Source of the DNA: Stomoxys calcitrans
Taxonomy: Eukaryota; Arthropoda; Insecta; Diptera; Muscidae
DNA: 64,000 nucleotides
Direction: 5' to 3'
Assembly (NCBI RefSeq): GCF_963082655.1
Contig: NC_081554.1
Location: 66,958,018-67,022,017 of the forward strand
The translations under genes were made by a program, and so were the position numbers. Below are positions 35,313-48,475 of this stretch, in pieces. Below the pieces are notes generated by a model. It worked only from the letters and a program-made list of their open reading frames with translations. It was not told where the DNA came from and did not search any database. Position 1 is the first letter of the stretch. Each line of letters starts with the position of its first letter.

Positions 35313-36098
35313 TTCCCCGACATAGGATGGGGGTATACAAAGTTCGTCATTCCGTTTGCAACACCTCGAAATATTCTTCTAAGACTCCATTAAGTATTGT
35401 ATATATGTATATATTCTTGATCATCATGACATTTTAAGTGGATCTAGGCATGGCCATCCGTCTGTCCATCTGTCCGTACGTCCGTCTGTCTGTCGAAAAC
35501 TTACTTTCGAAGCAGTTAAGCTAGGTGCTTGAAATCCTGCAGAAATTCTTTTTAGTAGAGTAGTTCGGTTGGGATTGTAATGGCCCATTTAATATAGCTG
35601 CCATATAAACCGATCTTGGATCTTGACTTCTTCAGGCACTAGAAGGAGTAATTCTTACACGATTTGATTGACATTTTGCGCCAGTCGTTATTGTACGATT
35701 CCAACAAATGTGGCATGTATGGTTCAAATCGGTGCATAACCTGATATAGCTTTCATATAAACCCATCTCCTGGTTAGAGTAAGAATTCTTGAGTTTCTAG
35801 AGGGCGCAATTCTTAACTCAGACGTAATTTTGAACGTGTCGTTTTGGTATGACTTCCAATAAATATGGTCTAAATCTCTGAACGGAGCAATTATTTCTCG
35901 ATTTACCTGAAATTTTGGAGGTGATATTTTTCTATGACTTATAACAGTAATAACAAGTATGGTACATACCGGCCAATAACTTGATGTAGGTCTTCTATAT
36001 TTGAAAAAGTCATTCAAAGGAACCTATTCCATACGATCCATGGTGGAGGGTACATATCGTAAAATTCGGCCCAGCCGAACTTAATGCGCTTTTACTTG
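35313..36098 (+). mobile_element. DINE element N (type 2, short)
   Basis: Head variant TATTCCCCGACATAGGATGGG, and tail CCATGGTGGAGGGTACATA with TTCGGCCCAGCCGAA ending CTTTTACTTGTT at 36098. Only about three diverged monomers. Confidence 0.82.
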
Positions 36099-36857
36099 TT
36101 ATACCCACCATCATAGGATGGGGGTATACTAATCTAGTCATTCCGTTTGTAACATCTAGATCTTGGACCCAAAAAAGTATATATATTCTTGACCGTCTTA
36201 ATATTCTGAGTCGATCTAGTCATGTCCGTCTATCGAAATCAGGATAACGGTCGAACGAATTAAGGTATCCGCTTGATGTTTCGCACAAATACTTCTTATT
36301 GGTTTAGGTCGGTTGGGATTGTAAATGATATAACTGTGCTAAGTATGGTTCAAATCGGTCCATAACCTGGTATAGCTGCCATATAAACCGGTCCTGGGTC
36401 TTGAATTCTTGAAGGCGCAATTCCTATCCGATTTGGCTGTAATTTTGTACGTGGTGTTTTGGTATCACTTCCAACATTTATGCGAAGTATGGTCTAAATC
36501 GGTATAGCTGCCATATAAACCGATCTGGGATCTTGAGTTCTTGAGCCTCTAGAGAGCGCAATTCTCATTCGATTTGGCACAGATTTTGTACAATGGCTTC
36601 TCCCATGGCCTTCAACATACGTGTGCAATATGGTCCGAATCGATCTTTAGCTTGACACAGCTCCCATATAAACCGATCTCCCGATTTTGCTTCTTGAGCC
36701 TCGAATCGGACTATAACTCCTCCTCCTCCTCCATCCATATTCATTATTCTTTGTTTGCCTTAAAGAAATACTGCGCAAAGAACTCGACAGATGCGATCCA
36801 TGGTGGAGGGTATATAAGATTCGGTTCGGTCGAACTTAGCATATTTTTTCTTGTTAA
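36099..36857 (+). mobile_element. DINE element O (type 2), abutting N
   Basis: The head ATACCCACCATCATAGGATGG begins with no spacer after the tail of N. Its own tail (CCATGGTGGAGGGTATATAAG, TTCGGTTCGGTCGAA, TTTTTTCTTGTT) ends at 36857. About three monomers. Confidence 0.84.
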
Positions 36858-37280
36858 AGAAAATATTTGTATGAAAATCTCAACAGATTTAGTTTTTAAA
36901 AGTTTTTTAGTTGCTAAAAGGAATCCACCTATTATACATGTCTTTTCAGGATTTAATGCCATTTCATGGGTAGCGGATGATTAGTTGCTTGAGAAAAGAA
37001 ATATCAAGCGTATTACATAATTACACTTTTGTTTAAAAGGACAATGTTATAATAATACTCAACGCCAGTCCTCATACCGTAACCATAACTGACATTTAAG
37101 AAAAAATCTAATTAAAATATACAGCACCGAAAGGCATCAGGAATTTTAACACGTGCATAATAAGAAAATTGTATTCCCTTTACCAAAGGAGAAAATGCTA
37201 AATGATGTGGGAGAGTGACACTTGCTGATGTGTCAGCTTAAAAAATATGAATATCAACTTGATGTTTTCTTATTAAATGA
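36858..37280. other. Unassigned AT-rich DNA
   Basis: No motif or repeat recognised between DINE O and the LINE fragments. Confidence 0.4.
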
Positions 37281-37957
37281 TTAAATAGAAGGTTGTTCTA
37301 TAAATCCATATCGGCTTGGTAATTGCATTTGGTTATAGGGTTCCTCTCGGGAAAACGCAGATAACTGGTAAAAATTCGACTCACTAAACGGTACACTCAC
37401 AAAAAATTTGTTAGTAAAAACAGCAAAAATGTTTGCTGTAACAGCAGAAAGTCTGCTGAAAATGGGACAGTAAACATTTTCTGGTGTCGGTCCGCACATT
37501 GTTAAAAGCCCCCTCGATGTCAATGCATACCGCCAGAGTGTACGTTTTGGCATCGAAGGAATCTTCTATTTTATGTACAACCTCGTGCAGGGCAGTCTCC
37601 ACCGACCTTCCCTTGACATAGGCATGCTGAGTATTTGAGGAGTTCGCTGGATATCCCACACTTAATCATGGTGTCCCCAATACGTTCTATGGTTTTGAGT
37701 AGAAAGGACCCATAAACCTGGGTCTTTAGGCCTTTGGTATCGCATAACTTGCCTTGCCGGCTTCGGGTATAAACACCATACATGCCTCCTGCCAGGTTTT
37801 CGGAGTATATGCAAGTCCTAGGCACGCTGTGAAAATATTAGCCAGATGAAGCGCCAGATAGTCTGGCTCTTTCTGTAGTAACGTCGAAAATATTCTACAG
37901 GTCAGGGTGACTTAAATGGTTTAAAGCTCCTCAAGGATTCCTTCACCATAAATTCCG
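37281..37957 (-). pseudogene. R1/LOA-like LINE, RT N-terminal half, inverted
   Basis: Minus strand from 37957: GLAYTPKTWQEACMVFIPEAGK in pieces, FLLKTIERIGD (near 37700), NTQHAYVKGRSVETALHEVV (near 37620) and AVCIDIEGAFNNVRTD (37530-37490), the RT motif A block with IDIEGAF. Stops and frameshifts throughout. Interrupted at 37388-37482 by a small repeat. Its 5' side faces the plus-strand half across an inverted repeat. Confidence 0.82.
37388..37482. repeat. Short interspersed insert with GCAAAAATGTTTGCTG
   Basis: Sequence GTACACTCACAAAAAATTTG, AACAGCAAAAATGTTTGCTG, CAGCAGAAAGTCTGCTG breaks the RT reading frame. It is internally palindromic (AGCAAAAATGTTTGCT, CAGCAGAAAGTCTGCTG) and may be a tiny MITE-like insert. 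Confidence 0.45.
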
Positions 37958-37999
37958 TATGGTGAAGGAATCCTTGAGGAGCTTCAAACCATTTAAGTC
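37909..37999. repeat. 41-bp inverted repeat at LINE head-to-head junction
   Basis: 37909-37949 and 37959-37999 are reverse complements with one mismatch across 41 bases and a 9-base spacer (AAATTCCGT). Both arms encode the same RT region (MVKESLRSFKPFKS on the plus strand). Confidence 0.95.
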
Positions 38000-39640
38000 G
38001 TAAAACACTAACTGAGGAGGGATTTGAACTTGTCGCCTACGCAGACGATGGTATACTACTTCTAAGAGGTAAGGATCCGAATCAGCTATGTAGAAGTGCC
38101 GAATGGGTGATGGGATACAAATGGGCTACACTAATGGGTTTAATGTTAATTCAGAGAAGACTGGCTGTTCACGGGGAGAACGAAGGGGGGCTAATTTGAC
38201 TCACCACGTTTCCTCAATAAGATGATTTTGATATCTGACAAGGTCAAATACTTAGGTGTGATCTTGGACAGGAAACTGAATTGGAAGTGCCACATTCAGG
38301 AGCGTACTGAGAAAGTTCACAGATGTTGGGCACTATGTAGACGGGCCGTAGGCTCGAAATGGCACTCCTAAGTACATGACAAGGTCAAATACTTAGGAGT
38401 GCTGTTGGACAGTAACGTACCGAGAAGGCTCACAGATATTGGACATTGCCTCAAAATGGGGTCAAAATCTGAGGATAGTCTACTGGGTCTACAGGAGCGT
38501 AATTAGACCAATACTTATTTATGCTTCAGTAGTTTGCAGTTTTAGAGAACACAATGTCTTGGTTTAGGCGGAGCGATGTGGACCACGCTCACAAGGGTAC
38601 TAAAGACTATTCTAGATATCCGACCCATAGACGTACATATTAAGTATGTGGCAGCTACTGCGGCTATGAGACATGAGGCGATGGTAGAATTTATAGAGGA
38701 TAGGTGCGGGTCATACCCTTGCGGTATAATCGAGGCGACGATATGAAACTTGGAAGGATTGTAAAATGTTTCCGGTCGGATACCTGAGACGACACTTGAG
38801 GCCGAGTGCGAGTGCGAACCATTGCTGCACAGTCTTGAATTGACTGACCGCTTGCATTGCCATCTGGAAGATCATGTTACACAGGTGGATCAAAGCTAGA
38901 GGACAGTGTAGGCCTGGCGGTCCACATTGAGAACCCAGGGACTAAGTTCTGTTTTCGATTGCCTAACCATAATACGGTCCTGTAGGCGGAGATCCGGGCA
39001 ATCACGGAATGCGTGAGATGGTTTGACGTCACGGAATGAATGAGGTGCTGTGACGAGAGGACGTATTGTGCGAACATCTTTACGGACAGTAATCTGGCCA
39101 TCAGAGCAATAACAACCAGGATGGTCAAGTGACAAATAGTCTTGGAGTGTAAGAAGGAGATTAAGGCCTTCTCTGAGGATGGAACGATCCGGGGAAAATG
39201 AAATGTCACACGATTTCGCAGTAAAGGCCAGAAAACTGCCGCCAATAAACTTGGTTACCCCGAAGCCTTTCGGATCGACCGATTTAAGGGCGTGGGCGAC
39301 AAGGATGGATGACGATAGTCTGCAAGATGACGATAATTTTATGAAGAGGTCTGAGTGGTGACAAGACGAAGCTATTATTGGAAGGAAGTAAAAAGGAAGT
39401 CAGTATAGCTTTCGATGTCATAACGGGACTCATAGGACTACTAGCTCACTTATGCAAAATGTGTGCGGAATGCATGCGGGATAGCATGTGTAGGCCATGT
39501 GGGGAGATGATGAGACGTTGTAGAATTACTATATCATTACCCGGCATTTGTGGGTAACATACATAACATACGTCGCATAGGTGGGAACACAATACCAGAC
39601 ATGAACCAGTATATGGACGTGGTATAGAAAACAATTAGTG
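37959..39640 (+). pseudogene. R1/LOA-like LINE, RT C-terminal half and RNase H
   Basis: Plus strand: VKESLRSFKPFKS, then EEGFELVAYADDGILLLRG (38014-38069, catalytic YADD), DKVKYLGVILDRKLNW (near 38240, with a second partial version DKVKYLGVLLDSN at 38380), RPIDVHIKYVAATAAMR (near 38625), an RNase H-like segment (NIFTDSNLAIRAI near 39075) and a terminal Cys-rich region (CKMCAECMRDSMCRPCG near 39457). About 280 residues of RT between the arm and YADD are missing. Multiple stops. Confidence 0.83.
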
Positions 39641-39681
39641 ATTTGTAAGTAGCACTTTATACCTAACATAAATTTTTTTTT

Positions 39682-40986
39682 AATACCCACCACCGAAGGA
39701 TGGGGGTATATTCATTTTGTCATTCCGTGTGCAATCATTTCCGATCCTATAAGGTATATATATTCTTGATCAGCGTAAAAATCTAAGACGATCTAGCTAT
39801 GTCCGTCTGTCTGTTGAAATCACGCTACAGTCTTCAAAAATAGAGATATTGAGCTGAAACTTTACACAGATTCTTTTTTTTGTCCATAAGCAGGTTAAGT
39901 TCGAAGATGGGCTATATCGGACTATATCTTGATATAGCCCCCATATAGACCGATCCGCCGATTTAGGGTCTTAGGCCCATAAAAGCCACATTTATTATCC
40001 GATTTGGGACAAAGAGTTGTGTTAGGCCCTTCAACATCCTTCATCAATTTGGCCTAGATCGGTCCAGATTTGGATATAGCTGCCATATAGACCGATCCTC
40101 CGATTTAGGGTCTTAGGCCCATAAAAGGCACATTTATTATCAGATTTTGCTGAAATTTGGGACAGTGAGTTGTGTTAGGTCCTTCGACGTCCTTCGTCAA
40201 TTTGGCCCAGATCGGTTCAGATTTGGATATAGCTGCCATATAGACCGTTCCTCCGATTTAGGGTCTTAGGCCCATAAAAGGCGCATTTACTGTCTGATGT
40301 CGCCGAAATTCGGAACTGTGAGTTAAGTTAAGCCCCTTGACATACGTCTGCTTTATGGCACAGATCAGTCCAGATTTGGATATAGCTGCCATATGGACCG
40401 ATCTTTTGGTTTAAGGTTTTGCGGACATAAAAAGCGCAGTTATTGCCCGATATCGCCGCAATTTGGGACAGTGAGTTGTGTAAGACCCTTCGACATCCTT
40501 CTTCAATTTCACCCAGATCGGTCCAGAGTTGGATATAGCTGCCATAGAGACCGATCTCTCGATTTAAAGTTTTGGGCCCATTTAGGCACATTTATTTTCC
40601 GATGTTGTAGTAATTTGGGACAGAGTGTTAAGTTAAGCCCCTCCACATATTTCTGCAATTCGGTCTAGATCGATCAAGATTTGCATATTGCTGCCATTTA
40701 GACCGATATCTCGATTTAAAGTCTTGGCCCCATAAAAGGCGCATTTATAATCCGATTTAACTGAAATGATATAGCTACTAAAAAGACCAATATTTTGGTA
40801 TACACAATTGAACAGTGACTTGTACTTATTAGTATTTGGTCCAAATCGGACCATATTTCGGTATAAGTGCTATGGGACAAAGGTATGCAATTTTCACCGG
40901 ATTTTGATGAAAAGTGGTTTACGTTTGTACCCGAAGTGGTGGGTATCCAAAGTTCGGCCCAACCGAACTTAACGCCTTTTTACTTT
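39682..40986 (+). mobile_element. DINE element P (type 1, complete)
   Basis: Head ATACCCACCACCGAAGGATGG at 39683, and tail ACCCGAAGTGGTGGGTATCC with TTCGGCCCAACCGAA ending CTTTTTACTTTTT at about 40986. Seven or so monomers. Confidence 0.9.
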
Positions 40987-40989
40987 TTA

Positions 40990-41095
40990 GTATTTAGAGC
41001 GCACAACAAGCCGATTACTGGCTAAGCAGTATGTCCATAACGGCATGGGGGGATTACTATCTGCACCTTCTTTTGACCTAACTTAACCTAACTTG
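40990..41095. repeat. Dispersed GCCGATTACTGGCT repeat, second copy
   Basis: Shares AGCCGATTACTGGCTAAG, GGCATGGGGGGATTACTATCTGCACC with 13575-13680. It ends in CCTAACTTAACCTAACTT, a CCTAA-rich stretch. The next 290 bp (41096-41383) hold nothing I recognise. Confidence 0.65.
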
Positions 41096-41383
41096 TCTGA
41101 AAGCAATAGGTGGGCTCCTGGGGTATGATACAAAGGCCTGTCCAAAACCACTCATTGGCGACTGTTTTTGCAGAACTCGTGAACGTTTGACCCACATGAT
41201 TTCGTATCTCAAGGCTACTGAAGAGCGAGACACTGTATATAAAGTAAAACGAACAAGTTGTTGTTGAATAGAGAAAGAAAAATACTTTATCTAAAGCAAA
41301 ATGTACCCGAATACATGCATTTTATAACGTGGACTCACTGAAATCTGAATCAATCTATCTTTTTGGTGAAGGTCTCTTTTTAT

Positions 41384-42035
41384 ACCCACAACTATAGGAT
41401 GGGGGTGTACTAATCTAGTCACTCCGTTTGTAACATCTGGAAATATTGACCTAGGACGTTCTGAGTCGATCTAGCTATGTCCGTCCGTCCGTCCGTCTGA
41501 CGAAATCACGATAGTGGTCGAATGCGTAAAGACAGTCGCTTGAAATTTTACACAGATGTAGGTACTCTTAACAATTGTGCCAAGTAGGGTCCAAATCGGT
41601 CTTTAGCCAGATATGCAAATGCAAATTTTGCCCATGAATATTCCACTAAGGAACAGGGGCAAACTTCTCATATATCAATGAGTGCAGTCCGATTCAAGTT
41701 TAAGCTCAATTAATAAGCGACCTCCTTTTTATAGCCGAGTGCGAACGGCGTGCCGCAGTGCGACACCTCTTTGGAGAGAAGTTTTACATGACATAGTACC
41801 TCACAAATGTTGCCAGCATTAGAAGGGGAAAACCACCGCTGAAAATTTGATGATGGTCTCGCCAGGCTTCGAACGCAGGCGTTCAGCGTCATAGGCAGAC
41901 ATGCTAACCTCTGCGCTACGGTGGTCTCTTTGGCCTTTTAACCAGATATAGCTCCCATATTTTAGCAGATTCCATGGTGGTGGGTTCCCAAGATTCGGGC
42001 CGTCCAAACTTAGCACGCTCATCTCGCATTCACTC
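41384..42035 (+). mobile_element. DINE element Q (type 2), split by a SINE
   Basis: Head TATACCCACAACTATAGGATGG at 41387, and tail CCATGGTGGTGGGTTCCCAAG with TTCGGGCCGTCCAAA near 41970-42010. Its body is broken at 41614 by the SINE and resumes at 41938. Confidence 0.83.
41615..41937 (-). mobile_element. tRNA-derived SINE, copy 2, with target-site duplication
   Basis: Minus strand: tRNA-like head with A box TAGCGCAGAGGTT (41931-41919 region) and B box GCGTTCGAAGCC (near 41880), then the body, then the 3' end GCAAAATTTGCATTTGC at 41615. It is flanked by a 13-bp direct repeat with one mismatch, TTTAGCCAGATAT (41602-41614) and TTTAACCAGATAT (41938-41950), which fixes both ends and gives a full length of 323 bp. 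Confidence 0.9.
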
Positions 42036-43732
42036 ATCTCGTTGTCTTGGTGTCTTGTTATCTGTTTTACTCAGTTCTTAATTGTCTCATACAATGTTGT
42101 ATTTTTAAAAGAAGAGTTCAGTTTTTGAAATACTCTATGGTTGTTAGTGTATCTTGTAAGCAGAAGTGAATGGTCTTTAGTATGATATAGTCGGCTTAGC
42201 CCGACTTTTGTCTTGCCATACATGTTTGAATTTCAAAAATGTAGACCAGTTGGGGGGATATTATTTTTTCGAAACCCGAGTTAAGAAATGGCTCGCTTTA
42301 CTGATCGTCCTTCCTATACGCAACTCTTCATTACTCTGAATTTGGTAAGTTGCTTAATTTATACCTTTAATTTACTGTGAAAATCCCAACCATCCAATTA
42401 TGCCACGATTATAAGAATAAGTGAACTAATGCTTGCAAAGCTTTGCCCATCCTCATTTTGGGAATTTTTCTTCTGCTCCATCGTTTTAATTGCTTTCAAA
42501 TAGGTTTATTGCTGGCTGCGTGTGTTTAGCGCTAAGCACAAAACTGGCTGCTTTATACTTATTTCGCTCATTATATTTCAAAAGGATTTACCGTTCATTG
42601 GGCATTAACTATAGTGAAATTTATTGCAATCCTTCCGCATCCTTGCCGCCGCCACAACTGTATTGCCTGTGCAACGGTGAATATGCACAATCTTGTTCTT
42701 CTTCTTCTTCATTCTAATGGAACTAAACCAACAAGCCAAGAACAAAAGACGAGGATAGCAAAGCATTTATAAATTATGCCAATATTAAACAATGTCAGTG
42801 GAACGTGTACCGAACAAGCGAACGACGCCATTAAGTCGCGTGACATCTTTTCAGGCTTTCTTTGTGGCCGCTGCCGCCCACGATGGCTTCCAGCGCTGTT
42901 GCCACTGATTAAGGTGTGTTTCTCGTGGGCCAGAAAACATTGGCCAAGCCGGCAGGTGGGCAGGTGCCTCTAACGCCAAACCGTAGTGGTGGCAGTGGCA
43001 ACTACTGCTGCGGCTGGCTGACTCTGCCCGTTTGGAACCATGCGGTATTGAATGAAATACAATTTGAGAACACATTGAGACCAGGCCTGAAGCGGGCGAA
43101 GCAGGGGGCGCAGGCACATAATTTAAGCGTTGATAATGGACCTTGAAAGGCAAGAAAACATAGAAAAATAAGAACGCATTTAAGTGCATTTTAGCATAGT
43201 TTCCTTTTTGAGCACAGAGCTTTTTGCCATTAGCAACACAAACAGCCCCGTTGTTATTTGGTTGGTTTCCATTTAAGTTCAGAGGTAGTTAGACATGGTC
43301 TAGTTGTTCCATAAGTTCTTGTATAAGGTGAAATTAGTTTTTATGAACAAATATGGAATTATGGATTTGGACACACATTCCGCTCCCAATTCAACACACA
43401 TGCATCGTGGTAGTAGCCGGGGTTTTTTTTTCTATTTCAAAAACAAAACTCTTTTATGTGCCACAATGGCGCATAGTCGATCTTATTAACATGTGAACAT
43501 ACAAAGAAAATTTAACATTAAACTCAGTTTTATCCATGAAGAAAGGGGGGAGGTAGAGCAAATGGGAATTTGAAGGGTATACAAGCACTCAACGGTTAAC
43601 ATAATGCCAATATCCTTTTCGCTAACGAGGTTATAATGGCGGAGAATGGCGATATAGTTTTGCCACATACGCTAGGCTTTGCTTTTTTGACATTAGAAAT
43701 TGCTGGCATTGGATTAGAAACATCCCTAAAAT
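42036..43732. other. Mostly unique DNA, possible small exon at 42288
   Basis: A hairpin end AGTCGGCTTAGCCCGAC at 42187 resembles type 3 DINE tails. At 42288 an ATG in a good context opens 19 codons (MARFTDRPSYTQLFITLNL) that stop exactly at a strong 5' splice site (G|GTAAGT, 42345). 42780-43150 is GC-richer, with overlapping ORFs on both strands and no domain. No gene is proven. Confidence 0.35.
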
Positions 43733-45327
43733 AAACAAGTGAGAGCGTGCTAAGTTCGGCCGAGCGGAATCTTATATACCCTCCACCATGGATCGCATTT
43801 GTCGTCGAGTTCTATGCACGGTATCTCTTTTTAGGCAAATAAAGAATATTGAATAAGAACTGTTATGCTATTGGAGCTATAGCAAGTTATAGTCCGATTC
43901 GGATCATATATGAATGCTGAACATTGTAGAAGTCATTGTGCAATATTTCAATTCATTCGGATAAGAATTGCGCCTTGTAGGGGCTCAAAAAGCTAAATAT
44001 GGGAGCTATATCAAGCTATTGATCGATTCAGGCCATATCCGCCGTTGTACAAATTTTAAGCCAAATCGGATGAGAATTGCGCCCTCTAGAGGCTCAAGAA
44101 GTCAAGATCCCAGGTCGGTTTATATGACAGCTATATCAAAACATGGATCGATTTGAACCATACTTAGTGCAGTTGTTGAAAGAGATACCAAAACATTATG
44201 TGCAAAATTTCAGTCAAATCGAACAAGAATTGCGCCCTCTAGAGGCTCAAGAAATCAAACCCAAGATCGGTTTATATGACAGCTATATCAAAACATGATA
44301 TGATTTGAACCATACTTAGCGCAGTTTTTTGATACCAAAATTTCAGCCAAATCGAACGAGAATTGCGCCCTCAAGAGGCTCAAGAAGTCCGGATCCCAGA
44401 TCGGTTTATATGACAGCTATATCAAAACATTTACCGATTTGAACCATACTTAGCGCAGTTGTTGGAAGTGATACCAAAACTCCACGTGCAAAGTTTCAGT
44501 TAAATCGGACGACAATTTCGCCCCCTAGAGGCTCAAAAGTCAAGACCCAAGATCGGTTTATATGGCTACATCAAAATATGGACCGATTTTAACCACATTT
44601 AGCGCAGTTATTGGAAGTGATACCAAAACACCTCGTGCAAAATTTCAGTCAAATCGAAGGAGAATTGCGCCCTCTAGAGGCTCAAGAAGTCAAGACCCAA
44701 GATCGGTTTATATGGCAGTTATATCAAAACATGGACCGATTTAAACCACACTTAGCGCAGTTGCTGGAAGTGATACCAAAACACCACGTGCAAAATATCA
44801 GTAAATCGAAGGAGAATCGCGCCCTCTAGAGGCTCAAGAAGTCAAGACCCAAGATCGGTTTCTATGGCAGTTATATCAAATCATTAACCGATTTAAACCA
44901 CACTTAGCGCAGTTGCTGAAAGTGACACCAAAACACCACGTGCAAAATTTAAGTTAAATCGGTCGAGAATTGCGCCCTCTAGAGGCTCAAGAAGTCAAGA
45001 CCCAAGATCAGTTTAAGTGGCAGCTATATCAAAACATAGACCGATTTGGCCCATTTATAACCCCAGCCGGCCTACACTAATGAAAAGTATTTGTGCAAAA
45101 TTTCAAGCGGCTAGCTTTACTTCTACGAAAGTAAACGTGCTTTCGACAGACAGACGGACGGACAGGCGGACAAACGGACAGGCGGACGGACATGGCTAGA
45201 TCGACTTAAAATGACATGAGGATCAAGAATATATATACCTAATGGGGTCTCAGACGCATATTTCGAGGTGTTACAAACAGAATGACGAAATTAGTACACC
45301 CCTATCCTATGGTGGAGGGTATAAAAA
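43733..45327 (-). mobile_element. DINE element R (type 2, complete, inverted)
   Basis: Inverted tail at 43733 (AACAAGTGAGAGCGTGCTAAG, TTCGGCCGAGCGGAA, CCCTCCACCATGGATCG) and inverted head to 45327 (CCTATCCTATGGTGGAGGGTATAA). About eight monomers; GAAGTCAAGACCCAAGATCGG recurs every 154 bases (for example 44687 and 44841). Confidence 0.9.
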
Positions 45328-46235
45328 CCAACCATCAGGCTGTTTCTATTACAATTTCTTTTGCTGTTGTTTATTTTCTTCTGTTTTAGGTTATCTAATT
45401 TTTCATTTACCTGCTCATTGTTCAACCCACAAAAGCTAATATTTTGCATTTCCTTCCATTGAAGATGTTTCTTTAATTACATATATGTGGCATGGAACAT
45501 GGAACTAAGACCACTTGATGTACGAGTAGACCTTTCTCTTAGCCGTGAAAAATCCTCGAATCCCTAGTGAGTTTCTGCCAAATGCATATTTCGAAGATCG
45601 ACCATATGCATCCTCGCCATGCCGTTTGCCTTCGGTTGCGGTAGTTTTGCAGTAAATTACTTTTGAAGCCGCAAAAACCACCAAAGGATAAGAAGCATGT
45701 GTGTTGCAGGAAGGGATTTTGTTGGAACTTTTTCCCCCCCTCTCCACTTGTAATTGAGCTGTCAATATGTTTGCTGAACATTTTAATATGTGGTTGTGCT
45801 AAAGATTTTGGGTTCTTAATAAGAATGAGAGGTCTTACATACAACACTTCAATATCGAATGTTACCAAGATAAATTTATTCTGTGGTTTAAGAAAAGAAG
45901 CAAAGAAGTGATTTTTTTTTTGCGTTGCTCATTCGCATTGGAGCAAACAACGTTGTAAGGGTATGCATGCATACTACAGCTACGTGGGAAGGATTATGTC
46001 TTCCGATTAACTTGGTTTTAGCAGAAGGTAGTGAAGTGTGAAAACGATATTGGCATTTAGCACAACATACGCAACACTTGACGTACCAACGAGTGGTTAT
46101 GTTGGCGTTGTAGCAATTAAACTGACTGAGTGAGAGTTTATCTTAAAGTGCGAAGTGGATTTTAAAGATTCATGTTATTTGAGATTTGTTAAATTGAGTT
46201 TCTGTGATTATAGTATATTACAAAATAGCAATTCC
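45328..46235. other. Unique DNA, no gene supported
   Basis: ORFs of 82-109 codons occur on both strands and overlap at 45505-45911, which argues against any of them being real. No domain recognised. Confidence 0.4.
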
Positions 46236-46424
46236 AACAGGTAAAAGCGTGATAAGTTCGACCGGGCTGAATTTTATACACCCTCTACCATAGATTTTTC
46301 TTTGCCCAGTTTCTCTTTATAGGCCAACAAAGGATAATGGATAAGAATTGCTATGCTATTGGAGCTAGATCAGATTATGGACAGATTTGGGCCATACTTG
46401 GATTGGATGATGGAGACAGATAAT
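46236..46424 (-). mobile_element. DINE tail fragment S (inverted)
   Basis: AAAAGCGTGATAAGTTCGACCGGGCTGAA and CCCTCTACCATAG: an inverted type 2 tail with less than one monomer, then a new plus-strand head. Confidence 0.75.
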
Positions 46425-47220
46425 TATACCAACCACCATAGGATACTAACTTCGTCATTCCGTTTGTAACACCTCGAAATATTCGTCTAAGACCCCATAT
46501 AGAATATATATTCTTGATCGTCATGACATTTTAAGTCGATTTAGCCATGTCCGTCCGTCTGTCGAAAGCACGCTAACGCTTTCGATTTCGAAGGAGCAAA
46601 GCTAGGATCTTGAAATTTTGAACAATACTTCTTATTAGTGTAGGTCGGTTGGGATTGTAAATGGGATATATTTTTTGATATAGCTGTCATATAAACCAAT
46701 CTGGAATATTGACTTCTTGAGCCTCTAGAGGGCGTTTATTATCCAATTCGGCTGAAATTTTGAACAACATCTTCTCCCGTAATCTTCAATATACGTGTCA
46801 AATATGGTTCGAATCGGTGCATAGCCTGATACAGCTTCCATATATGCCGATCTCCCTATTTTACTTCTTGAGCCTCTAAAGTGCGCAATTCCTATCCGAT
46901 TTGGCTGAAATTTGGCATGACGTGTTTCATTGTGACTTTCAATAACTGTACTAAGAATGGTTCAAATCGGTTCATAACTGATATAGCTGCCATATAAACC
47001 CATCTATGATCTTGAATTCTTGAGCCACTTGAGGGCGCAATTCTCATCCGATTTTTCATGAAGTGGTTTTTAATGAGATTTTTCATGAAGTGGTTTTTAA
47101 TGACTTCCAACAACTGTGCTAAGTATGATTTGAACCGGTACATAACCTTATATAGCTGCCATATAAATCAATCTGGCATCTTGACTTCTTAAGCCTCTAG
47201 AGGGCGCAATTCTTATTTGG
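46425..47220 (+). mobile_element. DINE element T (type 2, tail lost)
   Basis: Head ATACCAACCACCATAGGATAC, then about four monomers (CTTGAGCCTCTAGAGGGCG). A short direct repeat ATTTTTCATGAAGTGGTTTTTAATGA occurs at 47052-47104. It joins type 3 sequence near 47220. Confidence 0.78.

Positions 47221-48475
<1,255 letters not shown>

Noticed and set aside
42776..43189. Possible GC-rich exon on either strand
   Set aside because: ORFs on both strands of similar length, no homology that I recognise and no convincing splice sites in frame.
45505..45911. Overlapping ORFs of 82-109 codons on both strands
   Set aside because: Mutually overlapping on opposite strands, no recognisable motif, no splice or start context that favours one.
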